From Yamagishiella unicocca (taxonomy: Eukaryota; Chlorophyta; Chlorophyceae; Chlamydomonadales; Volvocaceae): a DNA stretch of 64,000 nt. The DNA lies in NCBI GenBank assembly GCA_003116995.1, contig BDSL01000022.1, positions 1-64,000 of the forward strand, in the 5' to 3' direction. Under the pieces are notes generated by a model, which searched no databases, was not told the DNA's origin, and saw only the letters and a program-made list of their open reading frames with translations. This document shows positions 22,640 to 35,229 of this stretch, piece after piece (the first letter of the stretch is position 1; every line of letters starts with the position of its first letter). Made by a program: the position numbers and the translations under genes.

Positions 22640-22915
22640 GGTGTTTGCCGAAGGGACAACATGTGCGAGGGCTGACGAATGTACAACATGTGTGAGGGCT
22701 GGCTGATAATGCTGGGTAATCATTATGCGCAATGCGGAAGCGAGCTCCTGCTGGCGCCGCAATGCTGTACGTGGGCGATGGCCAGCGCCCAACCCACAGG
22801 AAGACCACAGGAAGACCACAGACGCGACCACTCCCAATTGGACTGTCTAGAAAACTAAACGCACCCAAGCGAACAACCCGCGACGGGCTGAAAACGAAAA
22901 GCCGGAAAAACTGGA
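22640..22915. repeat. Dispersed repeat, copy 2
   Basis: Same orientation and order of blocks as 4690-4945 ('gctggctgataatgctggg', 'gaagcgagctcctgctggcg', 'tctagaaaactaaac', 'cccgcgacgggctgaaa'). It contains an extra short internal duplication ('acaggaagaccacaggaag'). The flanks of the two copies differ, so this is a dispersed repeat and not part of a larger segmental duplication. Confidence 0.8.
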
Positions 22916-24741
22916 ATGGCGAGGACGTCTGCTAAGCTCGTCGGATACTTGTCCCAGCCAACTTACAATTGGCATTCTACTTGGATGGGTGAGATACCGC
23001 ACCACGCATCTGCAGTCCTCCTCCGCGATGCCTGCCACATGCCCGCACCGCGCATCACCCGACATTTCTGACCTTTTGGCGCCTTATGCCGACATGAGCC
23101 CACTGGCGCTTGGCTGGCGGGTCTGAGCGGCTCCTTACTGGTGCTCTTCGTGGGCCGCTTTATCCGCCTGCCTGGTGCCTCCTGGGCCTGGGGATGGTTT
23201 TCTTTGGCGTTTTCTCCCGCGCGATTTGTTCCGCCTAGTTGTTGCGTGGCCATGTTGGTGGGTGTGCCTAGAGCGCCGTTTGCACGTTTTTGCCTTTTCC
23301 CCGTCTTGGTTTGTTGGAACTACCCTGAACTACTGCTCGTCGTGCTGAAGTTCTCTTTGCTGGCCGGTTGTTCGGGTGGGACGCCTCCTTTTTAAAAACG
23401 ACTCAACTGAGTTACGCAGCAACCTGCCCGCCAGGTTGCGACCGACACGTACATTTGTTGTACTTGGATAGCACGTCCACAGTTTATTCATCGGTGCCGA
23501 CAGCATTATGGTGCGTGCCATCATCACCAAACAGAGTCCACAACCGATAAGGACTACGGGAAAAAACAGGATGCTGACGCCACCGTGGCATTCCAACTTC
23601 GTGTATAAGTGCATTGCGAGCCAAGCATAGCAGAACAGACACAAAAACAGCATTCATGTTCCAAGATTGCACCGACGCGTGCGACCAGCAGCCTGCATAC
23701 CGCTATGCCACCGGACAGAGTGCCGTACCTACATCAGCTCGCAACAGTTACTACTACTACATCAGCTCGCAACGTACGACGTATCGAGGCCGCCACTTGT
23801 CGCTGCGCGGCTGGATGGTCCGCTTCCTTGGGTTCCAGCATTCACTGAACCCGGCCGCCCGCCCCAAGACATACACATCCACGAGCTTGCTCTTTTTTAC
23901 TACCTTTACTTACAATACACATCTTTTGTCTTGCGATACGTCCACCACCACCGACACTCCCAAACCGGGATTGAATAGCCCGGCCAACAGAGTGCGCTGC
24001 AGATCGAAACATAACAATCCGGCATAATCTGTGCTCTGCCGTTTATGAGCTCAAGACCACGCCGCTCCACTCCCCCGGCCCACGGCAATCGCAGAAACAC
24101 GGCCCCCCGCCTGAGATATGACGAGATGAAGCACATCCACAATGTGGATTCCACACACGCACTACTGCAGCGCCGTTGCTCTCCTCTAAGCTTCGCTCCG
24201 CTCCGCTCCTCTCCTCTCCCCTCCGGCCAGGGTAGGTAGCCGCTGCTGCCAGGTGCGAGGGACCATTGAGATCACCCGTCGTACTCGTCGTCGTACTGTT
24301 GTACCGACCGTCCCTCCTAACCGCTCATAATACAATGGACGTTAACCTTTCTAATATGGTGAAGCCGTGCGTCCTCTCCTCTTGACGCAGATATCCCGCT
24401 GTGGAAGTCCGCGACACGCAGCTGGCTGCACCCCCAATACCGTGAGGGCAGGTACATACACTGTCTACAATTGACCTGCCGTACCACGTGCGCCCCTCGC
24501 CGCGCCGCAGCCCGGACCCAACGACGACACATTCACCGTTAGATACTGCTCTGTAATAACGGCGCTACGGTACGCTATTACCATCCTAGCTATCCGAGGT
24601 CCGCAGCTTGTTGTCTGCAATATCGCCCAAATTCTGTGATCCGAAACTGCAGTGATACCGTACCATGACACATTGTCGTTCATTATGGCTGGCATGCAGG
24701 CGACCCTCCTGCCTCGCGACGTCCCCAGCAGTCGCCATACA
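22916..24741. other. Intergenic; downstream of the hydrolase gene
   Basis: No protein recognised on either strand. 24182-24232 is a CT-rich low-complexity run ('ctccgctccgctcctctcct'). The nearest minus-strand TGTAA (plus-strand ttaca near 23911), the usual volvocine poly(A) signal, is about 830 nt past the hydrolase stop. That would mean a long 3' UTR, or else a non-canonical signal is used. Confidence 0.4.
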
Positions 24742-27700
24742 TCAGTCGCTGGCCATACCGGCCGATGACGCTGATGCACCGCCCCCCAGAGACTGCAGCC
24801 GAAGGTACGACTCCGCGCTGTCGTGACGTACAACCGTGGTGAGCAACGGCCGAGGATTGATGCCCGCGCCGTCGTCATAATCATCGACGTCGGTGGCCGC
24901 CGTTGGCATCGTGCTGCTGCTGCCGCCGCCATCACTGCCCAGCCGCGCTCGCCAGAAGGCCCCGCCCCCTGGTCGCGCACTTTCCAGGGACACAGCCCGC
25001 CTGCGGGCCCCGTGCAGACCCAACAGCATCTCGGCATCGCTGTCGAAATCACGTCCAGCCTCCCCCTCAGCCTCCGCCGCCTCGTCCTTGACACCAGCCT
25101 GTCGATCACCCCCGACCCAGCATGCGGACGCCTCCGCCCCGGCTCCCATCCGGATGTCCCTGGCATCCCGGACCCTCACAATCCTGCCCGGGCCGTGGGC
25201 GTGGGAGTTGCGGTGACGGTGGCCATCGGCGCCGCCGTACACGCGGACGGCGGCAACCTTGTGGTCGTACGAGTTGGTGGAGCCGGCGCGGGCGATCACC
25301 CTGTCGTCGCCGCCGTACACGTTCCGCAGCAAGCGGTCCAGGACCTGGTCCTGCCGCGTCCACGCCATGCAGATCTGGGCGTGCAGCAGCTCCGGGTGTA
25401 CGACGACGGTGGCGCGGGTGTGGTCTCTGAGCCAGCGCTCCAGGGAGCGGGCGCACATGAGGTCGTCGCGGCCTGGCAGGTGCAGGCAGGGGAGTGAGGC
25501 CACAAATGAGTCCAAGTGTCCGGCAGGAGCGACGAGGTAATCAGGGAGCGCCGGACTCATTGCTTGGGGCCCAGAACACAGAAAGAGGAATTGGAGGCCA
25601 CTGCACTGACCCACCGACCCGCTGACCCGCCGACCCACCGACCGGGGATCTCACCTGAGAGCACCACCGTGCACCCCTCCGGCACCATGTGCTCCCACAG
25701 GTTCACGTCGCTCCACACTACACGCCGGCATAGCAGCGCCGTACAGTGAAGCTCCCTTGCCGGCCCCAGCATCAGCAGGTCCAGGGGCAGCCCTGCGGCG
25801 ACGCGGACCACCATGGCGGCGACGTCCAACAGGCCGCCGCCGCCACCGCCGCCGCCGCCACCGCCGCCGCCGCCTACGCCGCCGCCGCCGCCGCCGCCGG
25901 CAGACGCGGCCGCGTCTGCAGCCGCCGTCGCTGCCGCCACTGGAAGCGGCACCGGCACCGGCACCGCCAGGTCCACGACGTCCTCTTCTGACGAAACGCT
26001 GGGGACACAACTCAGGAGGAGCTCTGCGTCATCAGCGGCAGACGACGACGCCTTTTCCAGCGTCGCGGATTCGGCAGCTGAGGTCTGGCGCACCGAGCTC
26101 CCGACGACGGAGCTGTGGATGACGGCCTCAGCAGCAGCCCGCATCTGCACGGCCGGCGCAGCGGCAGCCGCCTCTGCCGCGGCGGCGGCCGCGTGTGCGG
26201 TCGCAGCGACCCCGGCCGCCCCGAGCCGGCGGTAGATGAAGTTCCGCAGCAGCCTGGGCGCGTACATGTGGAAGCAGATGGGGTCCAGCATGGTCACGTG
26301 CAGTATGACGCCAGGGTACGACTGCATCAGCACCGACGCCACCGCCGTGCCAAACGAGTGGGCCAGTACGGCGGCCTGGCGGTAGCCGTGCCGGCGCAGC
26401 GCCGAAACCACGTCGTCGGCCAGGCACTGCATGCTGGGTGGCTCGCTGCTGGTCCAGCGCTGCGAGACGTGTTTGAGCTCGAAGGCGATGATGGGCGCAC
26501 CTGCAAGCAACACGCACAAACCGGGACAGGACAATCCTCATTTCCGCATGGCACGTGCAGTCTCAGTTGGAAGCTGCCATCTGGCGAGTCGCTCAAACCC
26601 ACACGCACCACCGTCGCTCTGGCCATTTCCAACACAAGCTTGCCACATCTACCCACAGTGGCGCTGCCACACGTGCGCAAGCGTGCATTGGCGCTCCGTC
26701 GGTTGCGCTCCATCGTCATCGTGCCGTACACTGTACGTATAGGCCAAATTAAGTTGTACCCCATCTATCCACGCACCCGTCGCCGCCAGCGCCACGAGCA
26801 GCCTAAGGTACGGCATAAGGCCCATGCCCACGCCGTGCAGGAACACAATGGGCGCCGCGCGAGGGGGGTCGGGGCAGGGACCCGGCTGCGGCCCCTCCTC
26901 TTCGCCGGCGCGCAGGCCGCTGCTGCCGTACCGGCCGCCATCAACTTGGGCATCGGGCGGCAAGTTCACGACGTAGTAATAGTGGTCAACACCGCCGCCA
27001 GCGCCGCCGCTGCCACTACTGCTGTCACCGCTGCCGGCGCCCCTGCCGCCGTCGGTGCTATCGCCGCTGTCGACCAATGGCGTCCTCGCACCCGATTCCG
27101 CAGCCGCCACGGCCGCAGCCGCAGCCGCAGCAGCCGGCGATGGCGGCGGCGGCGGTATGATGCGCCGGAATCCGGCGCCCACCAACATGCAGTGGTTGAC
27201 CCAGGCCATGGCCTCCATGGCGGCGTAGAAGGCTAGCGGGCGGTAGAAGTGCGGCAGCGGCTCCGTCATGTGGGCCATGAAGCGGAGGCGCGGGTTGGTG
27301 CCTGGCTGCAGCACTCGCGGCGCCAGCCCGGCCGGCGGGGCGGCAGCTGTTGACGCTAAGGCTGCGGTCGTTGTTGTCGTTGCTGTTGCCGTTGCCGCCT
27401 GCTGCTGCTGCTGCTGCCATGGCGGTTGGTCCTGGTACCCGTGGTGATGGCGGTGTGGATGCTGGTGGTGGTTCCGGTGTTGCTCGGGCGCAAAGCGACG
27501 GCCCCCAATGTCGCCGGCATCGCTGCTGCGGCCTAACCGCAAGGTGCCTGTATCGGTCCGCTGATCCTCTGAGCCGGTGCCGGCGCCGCCGCCTCCACCG
27601 ATGTCCGCAGGGTGTAGCAGCAGCATCTCCAGCCGATCCGCCATGGCCTCGAGCAGGGCTACATGACCTTGTGCCGCAACCACCGAGCTGTGGCACCCGC

Positions 27701-28600
27701 ACGAGTGCGGCAGCAGCAGGCAACATGCGCATCGCAGAGGGTGTTCGAGGAGGCAGTTAAGGTTATGCCCTGTCTGTGTATGTATGTGATGGTTTGGAAT
27801 CCGACAGCAAGATACATGCTTTGGGGGGCAGCAAGCTGCATGGCATGTTGATGTCATAGTGGCCTCAATTCGAGGTATGCCCGGGGCTTGAGTACTAAAC
27901 TACGCGGCCGTGGGAGGTGCCGTGTGAGCAAACACCACGGGTCGACTTAGTGACGAGTCGTTTCATCGTCAGCAGCCACGGATGTGGGGCTCATGCATGG
28001 CATGCAGCTTCATGGACAAGTAGGACGGCGATGGGCTGCAGGACGTAAAACGCGAGCTTGTTCCAGCCCGCACCCAAAGGGATTGATCATCGCGCCCAAA
28101 CGGCACCTGCTTTCCGCGTAGAAGAAAGCGTACGCGAGCAACTCCAGGAGATTGCCGCGACCGATTTCGGAGACAGGCCTGTCGTGGAACCAGAGCCGCA
28201 GGAATGCAGCCACCTCAGCAGTCCCACCACGTGCCAGGGCCGCAGCAACGGCCTCAAAGCGCGCTGCGGCGAGTGCAGCGGTTGTCGAGGCGGTTGCTGC
28301 GCCGCGCTGCGCCCCGCCTTGCGCGTCGTGCTGCATGCTGCTGAAACGGCGCCACCTACGCCAAGATATCGCTGCAAAAACTAATTCCGATAGCACGTAC
28401 GCCCACGGTGCCACCATCAACGCCGGAGAGAGGAAAGAACATGCAATGAGGACGGCGGAAGTTGAGGCTGTGGCGGCAGCGCAGACGCGGATTATGCGAG
28501 CACCGAGACTCAGCTTGTAATATATGGGAAGGCCGTTGCAGTAGGGCAGGGGGGGCTGCTGCCCCAATTGCACCCGCTTCCGACGCCATTGCCAGAGCAT
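24742..28600 (-). CDS. Membrane-anchored alpha/beta hydrolase, four exons
   Basis: Exons 28107-28600, 26777-27687, 25655-26500 and 24742-25472. Donors are GTGCCG, GTGCGT and GTGAGA, acceptors CAG; phases agree and give 2982 nt, 993 residues. Residues ~36-57 and ~60-79 are hydrophobic, probable membrane anchors, followed by a helical block (WFHDRPVSEIGRGNLLELLA) typical of a fungal/algal hydrolase group. The core starts with FLHGVGMG (oxyanion loop, HG ~449-450). The nucleophile elbow is AHSFG (Ser ~517), the acid probably Asp ~753-754 in GRDDLM, and the base probably His ~781 in LLHAQI. These sites lie on three different exons. Long Gln/His, Ala and poly-Gly insertions separate the blocks, and about 200 low-complexity residues follow the His. 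Substrate unknown; a lipid or ester hydrolase is a guess from the fold. Start taken as the first ATG of the exon; an upstream exon is possible. Confidence 0.85.
25838..25905. repeat. GCC trinucleotide run coding poly-Gly
   Basis: Nearly pure CCGCCG repeat on the plus strand. Within the third exon of the hydrolase it encodes over 20 glycines broken by a single Val. It lies between the nucleophile and acid blocks, so it is probably a surface loop. Confidence 0.85.
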
Positions 28601-31298
28601 GCCCGCAGAGCTCTTGAAACGAAGTACAGCGACGTGGGCGAGCGTGAGTCCTCGTAAAAAAATAGGATAACTGCGTCTACTGGACCATTAAGGACGCTAT
28701 TTGCGCATGTTAAAGCAATCTTCCCTCGCGTGTGGCGTATCGCAACTCGTCCCAACCGGCAGTTATCTGACGCAATGCGAGATCTTCCCTCTTAGTCACA
28801 GACAACCAAGCGGTTTGGTTGTCCAGGTGTTATTACAGGAAAGCTGCGACCCGACCAGTTGTAGAGTGGTGGCGAGGGTTGACGTTTTCGGCAACACGAG
28901 CGAGGCAACGACATCTGACGCCATGTTGAACTCAGCGGGTGGCAGCGAATGGAGCGCATTCCCACTTTAATATTTGTTGCATATTTTGTCAGTGAAGGAG
29001 ACACCTGTCAGCTTTTGGCACGGGCGACTGGGCAGGATGTAAGGTCTTGACCGCAGTGCCAGGGCAGTGCCCTGCACCAGCGCCTAGCACACGCCACCGC
29101 GTTTGGGCTTGCTACGGCGTTCGCCCACCTACTCGCTGGAAGTATGGGTGCTCTTTGAGGCACGGATACGTTACACCTCTTCAACGTAGCAGGCCGCGTC
29201 GGCGCTGGTGACGGTAACGCGATGCCAAAGAGGAGAGACGCCATACAGACCGGAAGGAAGGACACATAGGCTGGGGGGCGGTGACCCGTACTCAGTTCAG
29301 GCCTTAGGCGCACCGTCCTCGAGAGACGCCTCGCACACGCCTCGCACACGCATTCCTAGCACCAGCTGCCACAGCTTACTTGCCGCCACTCATCGCCGAT
29401 CTTGCGACGTCTACGATCAACCAGGCCTAATAGTCGACTGACCAAAAGCGCCGTCGGCACCGCCTGGGGGAGTTCAAAAGCACGTGTGTCGCACGCACAA
29501 CACGGCAACCGCAAGCATCGCAGCTCTTCAATCATGCCACTCACGCGCACACCGACATCCCCTGCCGCACATCAACGTCCCGTGCCGCGCACCAACATCT
29601 CCTGCCGCACACGGACATCTCCTGCCGCTGCGCTGACTCACCTCCAGCAGTGTACTTGCGCCCGGCCTGCCCCGGACGGCAGCCGTAAGGCCAATACAAC
29701 TCCGTTGCAGAAGATGTGCATATTGATAAATAAAGGGGTAGGGTCCAATGCCTCTCTCTGTACCCCATGGTACGGTGTTAACCGCCGGTGCCTTCGCCCA
29801 CACCATGACCAACGACGCCAGCCCCGTCACAGCTGGTCCCCACCTCACAAGACAGCAGCTCAGCTTAGGGCTCTGGGCTGCACAGAAGCTCTGCACCGCC
29901 GCCCAGCCTCAAGCACAACGCGACGGGGGCACGTGCTACGTGTGAACCACGCTGCGCAGTTTAATCCCCATCATCTGCATAACCAGAGGGCATGACGTAA
30001 CCCCGGCCTCGCATCACCTCATTTCGCGGCCGACGCCGCGGCACCACCCGACCGACGCCGCCGCACCACCCGACCGACGCCACACCATCCGGCCGGCAGC
30101 ACACATCAAAACTCTCTAAAGCCGCAATCGACAACGCACCTACGGGCCGGCGACGCCTCAAAACGGCACCTTCACACCGTGCGTAGGTGTCCGCCGCCGG
30201 TTGCATTGCTGCTGCTGTAATCACCACGACTGCCTGTTTGCCCTGCGCCGAGCATAATACCGAGCACCGCGGACCCAAGGACATGACACTGTAAATACTT
30301 GCTTAGCATTGACCGGACTGGACTGGACAGGAAAGCAGCCGATCAGGGAACTTGGTATATTATGAATTTACGGGGCTCGACTCACGCCCACAGCAGGTCA
30401 GCACGGAACCAACCGGAAAGCGGATCCGCGGCCCTGAGAACTGACCAAATACCCATGTGATGATGTACGAACGCCGAGCAGTACTACTTACTACTGTGAG
30501 TGTGATTACGCCAGGTATTAACGCCGGGCAAGCCCCAAGCGGGCGAGAGCGGATATACTACGGTACAACGCATGTCAGCAGCACTATCCCGCCAGCAGCA
30601 CTATCCTGCAAGTAACCTCGTACATTATGAAACTACTTGACAGTCCCAAAGGAAGGAAGCCAACTCAGCGGCGCCCGCCGCTTAACACGAGCTGCGACGG
30701 GGGTTAGTGGGCAATCTTAAATCGACTTATGCACGCACGCACATGTAAAAAAAACGTTAGTTTGCGGCGGCCAATGAATTCTCCGAACGACAAGTAACCA
30801 AAAGTTCCCTCCGAGTGCCCCTCATGCACCAGCCTCTCATTCCAACGAAGGCCGTTACAGTAACTCCGGGCCGGTACCTCCGGATGCAGCGGGGGACAGA
30901 CGCCCGATGCACCCCTGTCTGTCCGAACGTATCATAGCATCTTCCCCAACAGGGGCATGAATCGGAATACCGTACTTCTGGACCCCCGTACGGCATACGT
31001 ACGCCGTCGGAATGCCGGCCCCCCTCCGGCCGGCTCGCCGCGCGACTGACAGGTCGGGTCGCCCGGCGGACCGGTAAACTAAGACACACGTTTCGCGGCT
31101 CAGCAGACAATTACACATGGCTAGCTGTTCCCTGCTGCTTACGCGACACACGGTTCCCTTTACGCAACGCAAGCCTTACGGCCTGGCTGTTGCTCCTCCT
31201 CCTCCTCCTCATCGCCCCCCCTGCCTTACTCCGAGACCACCAAAATCACGGCCCAGGCAGACAGCTCTGTCCACCGGTCGGGTCGATATGGTTTCAGT
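28601..31298. other. Intergenic, no gene recognised
   Basis: Only short or compositional open frames, the longest being plus 29402-29995 (197 codons, no recognisable domain). 29545-29635 has four imperfect ~24-bp units of the 'acatctcctgccgcac' type, and 30022-30085 has tandem 'accacccgaccgacgcc' units. 30940-31060 includes short inverted repeats around 'ccgtacggcatacgtacg'. The 5' regulatory region of the hydrolase gene must lie at the left end, but I can point to no specific element. Confidence 0.4.
31111..31115 (-). terminator. Probable TGTAA poly(A) signal
   Basis: TGTAA on the minus strand, about 185 nt past the stop codon at 31299. TGTAA is the usual polyadenylation signal in Chlamydomonas and Volvox, and the distance is normal for a 3' UTR. 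Confidence 0.5.
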
Positions 31299-34200
31299 TC
31301 AGGGCGACAGCACCGCGGCGGCTAGGGGGGCGATGCGCATCAGCCGGGCGCGGCGCGACTCGCTTTCCTCACCAAACGCCGCCGCGTAGCAGCGCTGGTC
31401 GTAGAACTGCGAGCTCAGGGGCCGCGGCCGGGAGCTCTGCATTGCCGCTGTCGCCGCCACCGTGGCCGCTGATGTGCTGTTGCTGTCGAGGTGCCCCTTC
31501 GCCAGGTCGCCGCTGCTGCCGCCGGGCCTGGATCCGCTGGGGTCAGCAACCACCGCCGCTGACGCCGCCACCGCCGCCGCTGATTCATCGGCGCCGGCAT
31601 ACCCCGGCGAGCGGGGGATAGGCACCACCTCACAGCTGCTGCTGCTCTCGCCGCTGCCCTTACCGCACGCGCCGAACAGCGCCTGCAGCAACCCACGCAG
31701 CCGAAGCCGCGCCTGGCCACCGCCGCCACCGCCGCCGTCGGGCACGACGTCGCCTGGCGAGACCAGTGGTGCGTCGCACCACACCGTCGTCATCTCCTCG
31801 GCAGCCGCAACGCCGTTGCCGCCGCTGCAGCCCGGATGCGCCCCCTCCGTTTCCAACTGCTGCTGGCTCACCGTGTGGTACACGTCCCCGGAGTCTGAAG
31901 CTGTAGCGCCGCCGGCGTCGCGTGTGCTACAGCCACCCGACAGCCCCACGCCGAACCCCTCCCCGCCACCTGCCGCCGCCGCTCCCATGAGCCCAGCGGC
32001 CGCCGGCACCACCGTCCGGGCGGCTGCGCCGACGGCGGCGGTGCCCATGCCACCATCAACGGCATTATCGTCATCGCCACGGTTGCTGGACGCGCGGCGA
32101 CAAATGATCGTCGTGACGTTGCAGGCCTGCAGGTCGGCCGCCGACGGGATATCGGGCGGCGGCAGCAGGTCACGGTCGTCGCCGCCGCTGCTGGGTGCCT
32201 TCCAGTCGGCGGCGGCGGCGGCGGCGACGGCGGTTGGGCTGCCCGCCGCTGCACTGGCCGCTGAGGTTCGAGGGCTTGAGAGACAGGAGGGTACGGGACG
32301 AAGGCTAGCGCCCTCGATGGCGATGGCAACGGCGGCGGTGGCGACGTGCCACAGGCGTGTGTCAGGTTGCAGCACCGGCGGCACTGGCAGGGAGTTCGGG
32401 CGCACCCGGAGGACTGGGCTGGTGGACGCAACCGGCTGCAGCTGCTCCTCCCTCGGCGAGCAGCGGCCGGATGGCGGGCGTTGGTGCTCCGAAACCGAGG
32501 TTTGGAGCTCTGGAAAGGCGCTGCGCTGGGCGCGGGTCTGGATGCTCGCGGTAGTTTCGGCGCCGACGCCGGCAGCAGCGTGGCAGACGTGGCGGGACAT
32601 GCCGTCGGGCGTTGGCGGCAGCTCCAGGGCCGTCTCGATGGCGACGAGGTCGTCGGTAGTGCTCACTGGGGGGTTGAATGCGGCGGAGGATGGGGCGGGG
32701 GCAGCGGGAGTTGGGGGGTGGGGGCTGGACAGGAGGCCGGTAGGAGGGTGCGGTCAGAACTTGCATAGAGGTCCTGGTTACAGGAGTATGCATCTGCACC
32801 AGCGGCTAGAGGCGACAAGCAAGGCAAGGGGCAGCCACGAGCTCGGTTTAGAGGGTGATGTCTCTGGTTCGCATGCATGCTGACGTGGCAGCATCCGACC
32901 CCGGCCCCCACTCGACCCCTCGCACCCGACCCACCTCGCGACCTGGCTCGTCCACCCCAGGGCCTTATGGATCCCCCCGGCAGCCTGCCGCTGCGCTCCA
33001 CCAGCACGCTCGCCGCCGTACGGCCCAGAGAGGAGGAGGCGTAGTACGGCAGGCGGGAGGACACCTGTTCCCGCAGCGCGTCGAAGGTGGCGCCCCAGCC
33101 GCCTGGCCCACCTCCTCCCCCTGCTGCTGCTGCAGCTCCCGAGCCTCCTAACGAGCTCCTCGAGCCGACCGGCAAGTGCTGCTGCTGAGGTTGCTGTGAC
33201 TGTGTCCGAACATGAACCTGAGCCTGCGATTGAGACTGGTGCCCCTGCGGCTGCGGCTGCTGTGGGTGTGGAGAGCTGTCCAGCGGGTGGGAACGCGCTG
33301 CGGCGCTGTTGAGCAGGTCAGGGGACGAAAGCAGCTGCAGGTGGGTGGTCGTCGCGCCGCTGTCAACCGGGGAGCCCCGCAGGCGGGAGGCGAAGGAGCT
33401 GCGCAGGAGGGCCGCGAGCGCACCCACACCGCCGCTGCCGCCGCCGTCGCCGTTGCCGCCCGAGACTGGCATTCGGGAGCGCTGCTGTAGTCGGCGGTTG
33501 GCGGTGGGGCCGAAGCTGCTGCTGCCGACGCCACCGCCGGTGTCGAAGCTGCAGCGGCTCGAGGGGCCTGTGAGCAGAGCACGTGGAGCGGCCGGATGCG
33601 GGTGGTGGAGCAGCAGGGGTTGGGTTGTGGTGATTTCGTGCCAAAAGTGTGTGGTTCGAAGGACTGACGAGTGATGACCCCGGGTGGGAGCGGAGAGGTG
33701 ATTTCGATGAGGAGAGGCCCTTAAGAGGTTTGCACTTTGCTACAAGGGCGAACAAAGACACCAACTTCTTGCGACACCAACCCGCGACTTCATGCGAGCC
33801 GCCCGCGCACCTGTGTCCAGCAGCATGGCGGCCACTTCCGCCACCTCCTCCATCCCATAGCGGTGGCGGTGGCCCTCCCCGAATAGGCCATCAGCACCCG
33901 ATTCCCGCGCCCCCCCAGCCCCGACCGCAGCGGCCGCTGCCACTTCTGCAGGTCGCCGCCGACCCGTAGTGCCGACAGCCTGGACAGCAGCAGTGAGTCG
34001 TGCATGTCGTACATCTCCGTACAACGCCAGCCCGCGCTCGACATGAGCAGCGTGCCGTACCGCCCCACCGCCGCCCGGCTGCATGCCTCGCTGCTGGCGG
34101 GGTGACCAGCAACGCCGCCGCCGCCCGCACCGCTGCCCAAGCGGCCACCCCCTGAAGCACCCCGCGAGCCGCCGCCGGGACTGCCGTCGCCGCCGCTGGT

Positions 34201-35229
34201 AGTGCCGTCGTTACCGCACGCCGCCTGCTGTTCAACGTCGTACTCATGGTTGTACTGTTGCTCTCGCTGCTGCTGCTCGTCCTGCTCCTCCTGCGACCGT
34301 TGGCGACCTCGCGGCGGCAGGGCGGAGATCACCAGGGCGGCGGCGGCGGCGGAGCAGTCGCCGGTCCGCTGCCTGTCCAGGCTGCAGTCCGTGTTGGAGC
34401 CGCTCAGCGCCGACCAGTTGACTGCCCCCGGCGATATGCCCGCCTCCGACCTCTCCAGGTCCAGCCCCAGCCTCAGTCCCACGCCTATGTTGCCGTCCTC
34501 GTCCACGTACTCGGCGCACAGCTCCCCCACGCTGCCCACTCGGTACAGCGGCAGCGCGTGAGCGTGAGCGCCGCCGAGTAAATCTGGAGGGCGGAGGGCC
34601 GGGGGGGGGGGGGAGCGGGGAGAGACGATGAGACATTCGGTAGGCTGCGATGGGGTTTTTAGGAAATCCCCATCCCAGGGAGCAAAAAAACATGGCTAAC
34701 AACAGACGTATGCGGGGTGTCGCGAGACGAATGACACCGCCCGCCGCCTGCCCATCCGTTCCCCACACTCCCGCTCGCATCCAATCGCACCAATTCCCCA
34801 AGCAACCAACCATCGAGCCCACCCTGACAAAGCGCGCTCACCCGCAAGGCCGGCTGGCAGAAGGCCGCCCTCAGTGGCGCGGGTCTGGCGCGACTTGCGG
34901 CAGGGCCCATCCCAGTCCGGCCGGCCGCACAGCGGCCCCTCATCGGGCCCACACCAGCCGCTGCGGGACGCCGTTGCGGGCTGCTGCTCCTCGTGGCCGT
35001 GGCCCTGACCCCGGCCATGGTCGTGATCGTCGCCGTCATTGCAGTACGTGGGTGCGGTCCCAGGCGTGGATGAGGCCCAGGTGGGAGACGTCCGCGCGGA
35101 CGAAGCGGTTGCAGAGCAACGCGGGGGGCCTGGACGCTGGGACCCTGCGCTCAGCCGGCTCCGGATGGCGGCCGCCACAGCCGCCTCCGCCGCCAGCACC
35201 GCGCATCGGCCCGCCACTGGTGGTCGCTT
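31299..35229 (-). CDS. Unrecognised multi-exon gene with apparent frameshifts
   Basis: Four exons: 34842-35229, 33811-34583, 32935-33567 and 31299-32665. Donors are GTGAGC, GTGCGC and GTGGGT; acceptors CTCAG, CTCCAG, CTCACAG and CCCCCAG. All join in phase provided exon 2 is read with one extra base near 33877 (the CCCC run before 'gaatagg'), turning LMAYSG into the frame of YGMEEVAEVAAMLLDTG. In exon 1 a segment with almost all G/C third positions (ALLCNRFVRADVSHLG then LIHAWDRTHVL) lies one frame off its surroundings, bounded by a G6 run at 35123-35128 and by about 35038-35044. Conserved-looking blocks are YGTLLMSSAGWRCTEMYDMH, LQKWQRPL, DDLVAIETALELPPTPDG and a C-terminal FYDQRCYAAAFGEESE, with Gln, Ser, Ala and Gly runs between. 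No family recognised. Either the assembly has homopolymer errors or the gene is decaying. The start is not resolved: it lies upstream of 35229. Confidence 0.6.

Noticed and set aside
26115..27236. 373-codon plus-strand frame across 26.1-27.2 kb
   Set aside because: Antisense shadow of the alpha/beta hydrolase exons. The minus strand has the domain motifs and consistent splice phases.
31462..32883. 473-codon plus-strand frame
   Set aside because: Antisense to the last exons of the 31.3-35.2 kb gene; Pro/Ala/Ser-rich composition from GC-rich DNA, and it crosses the opposite-strand splice sites.
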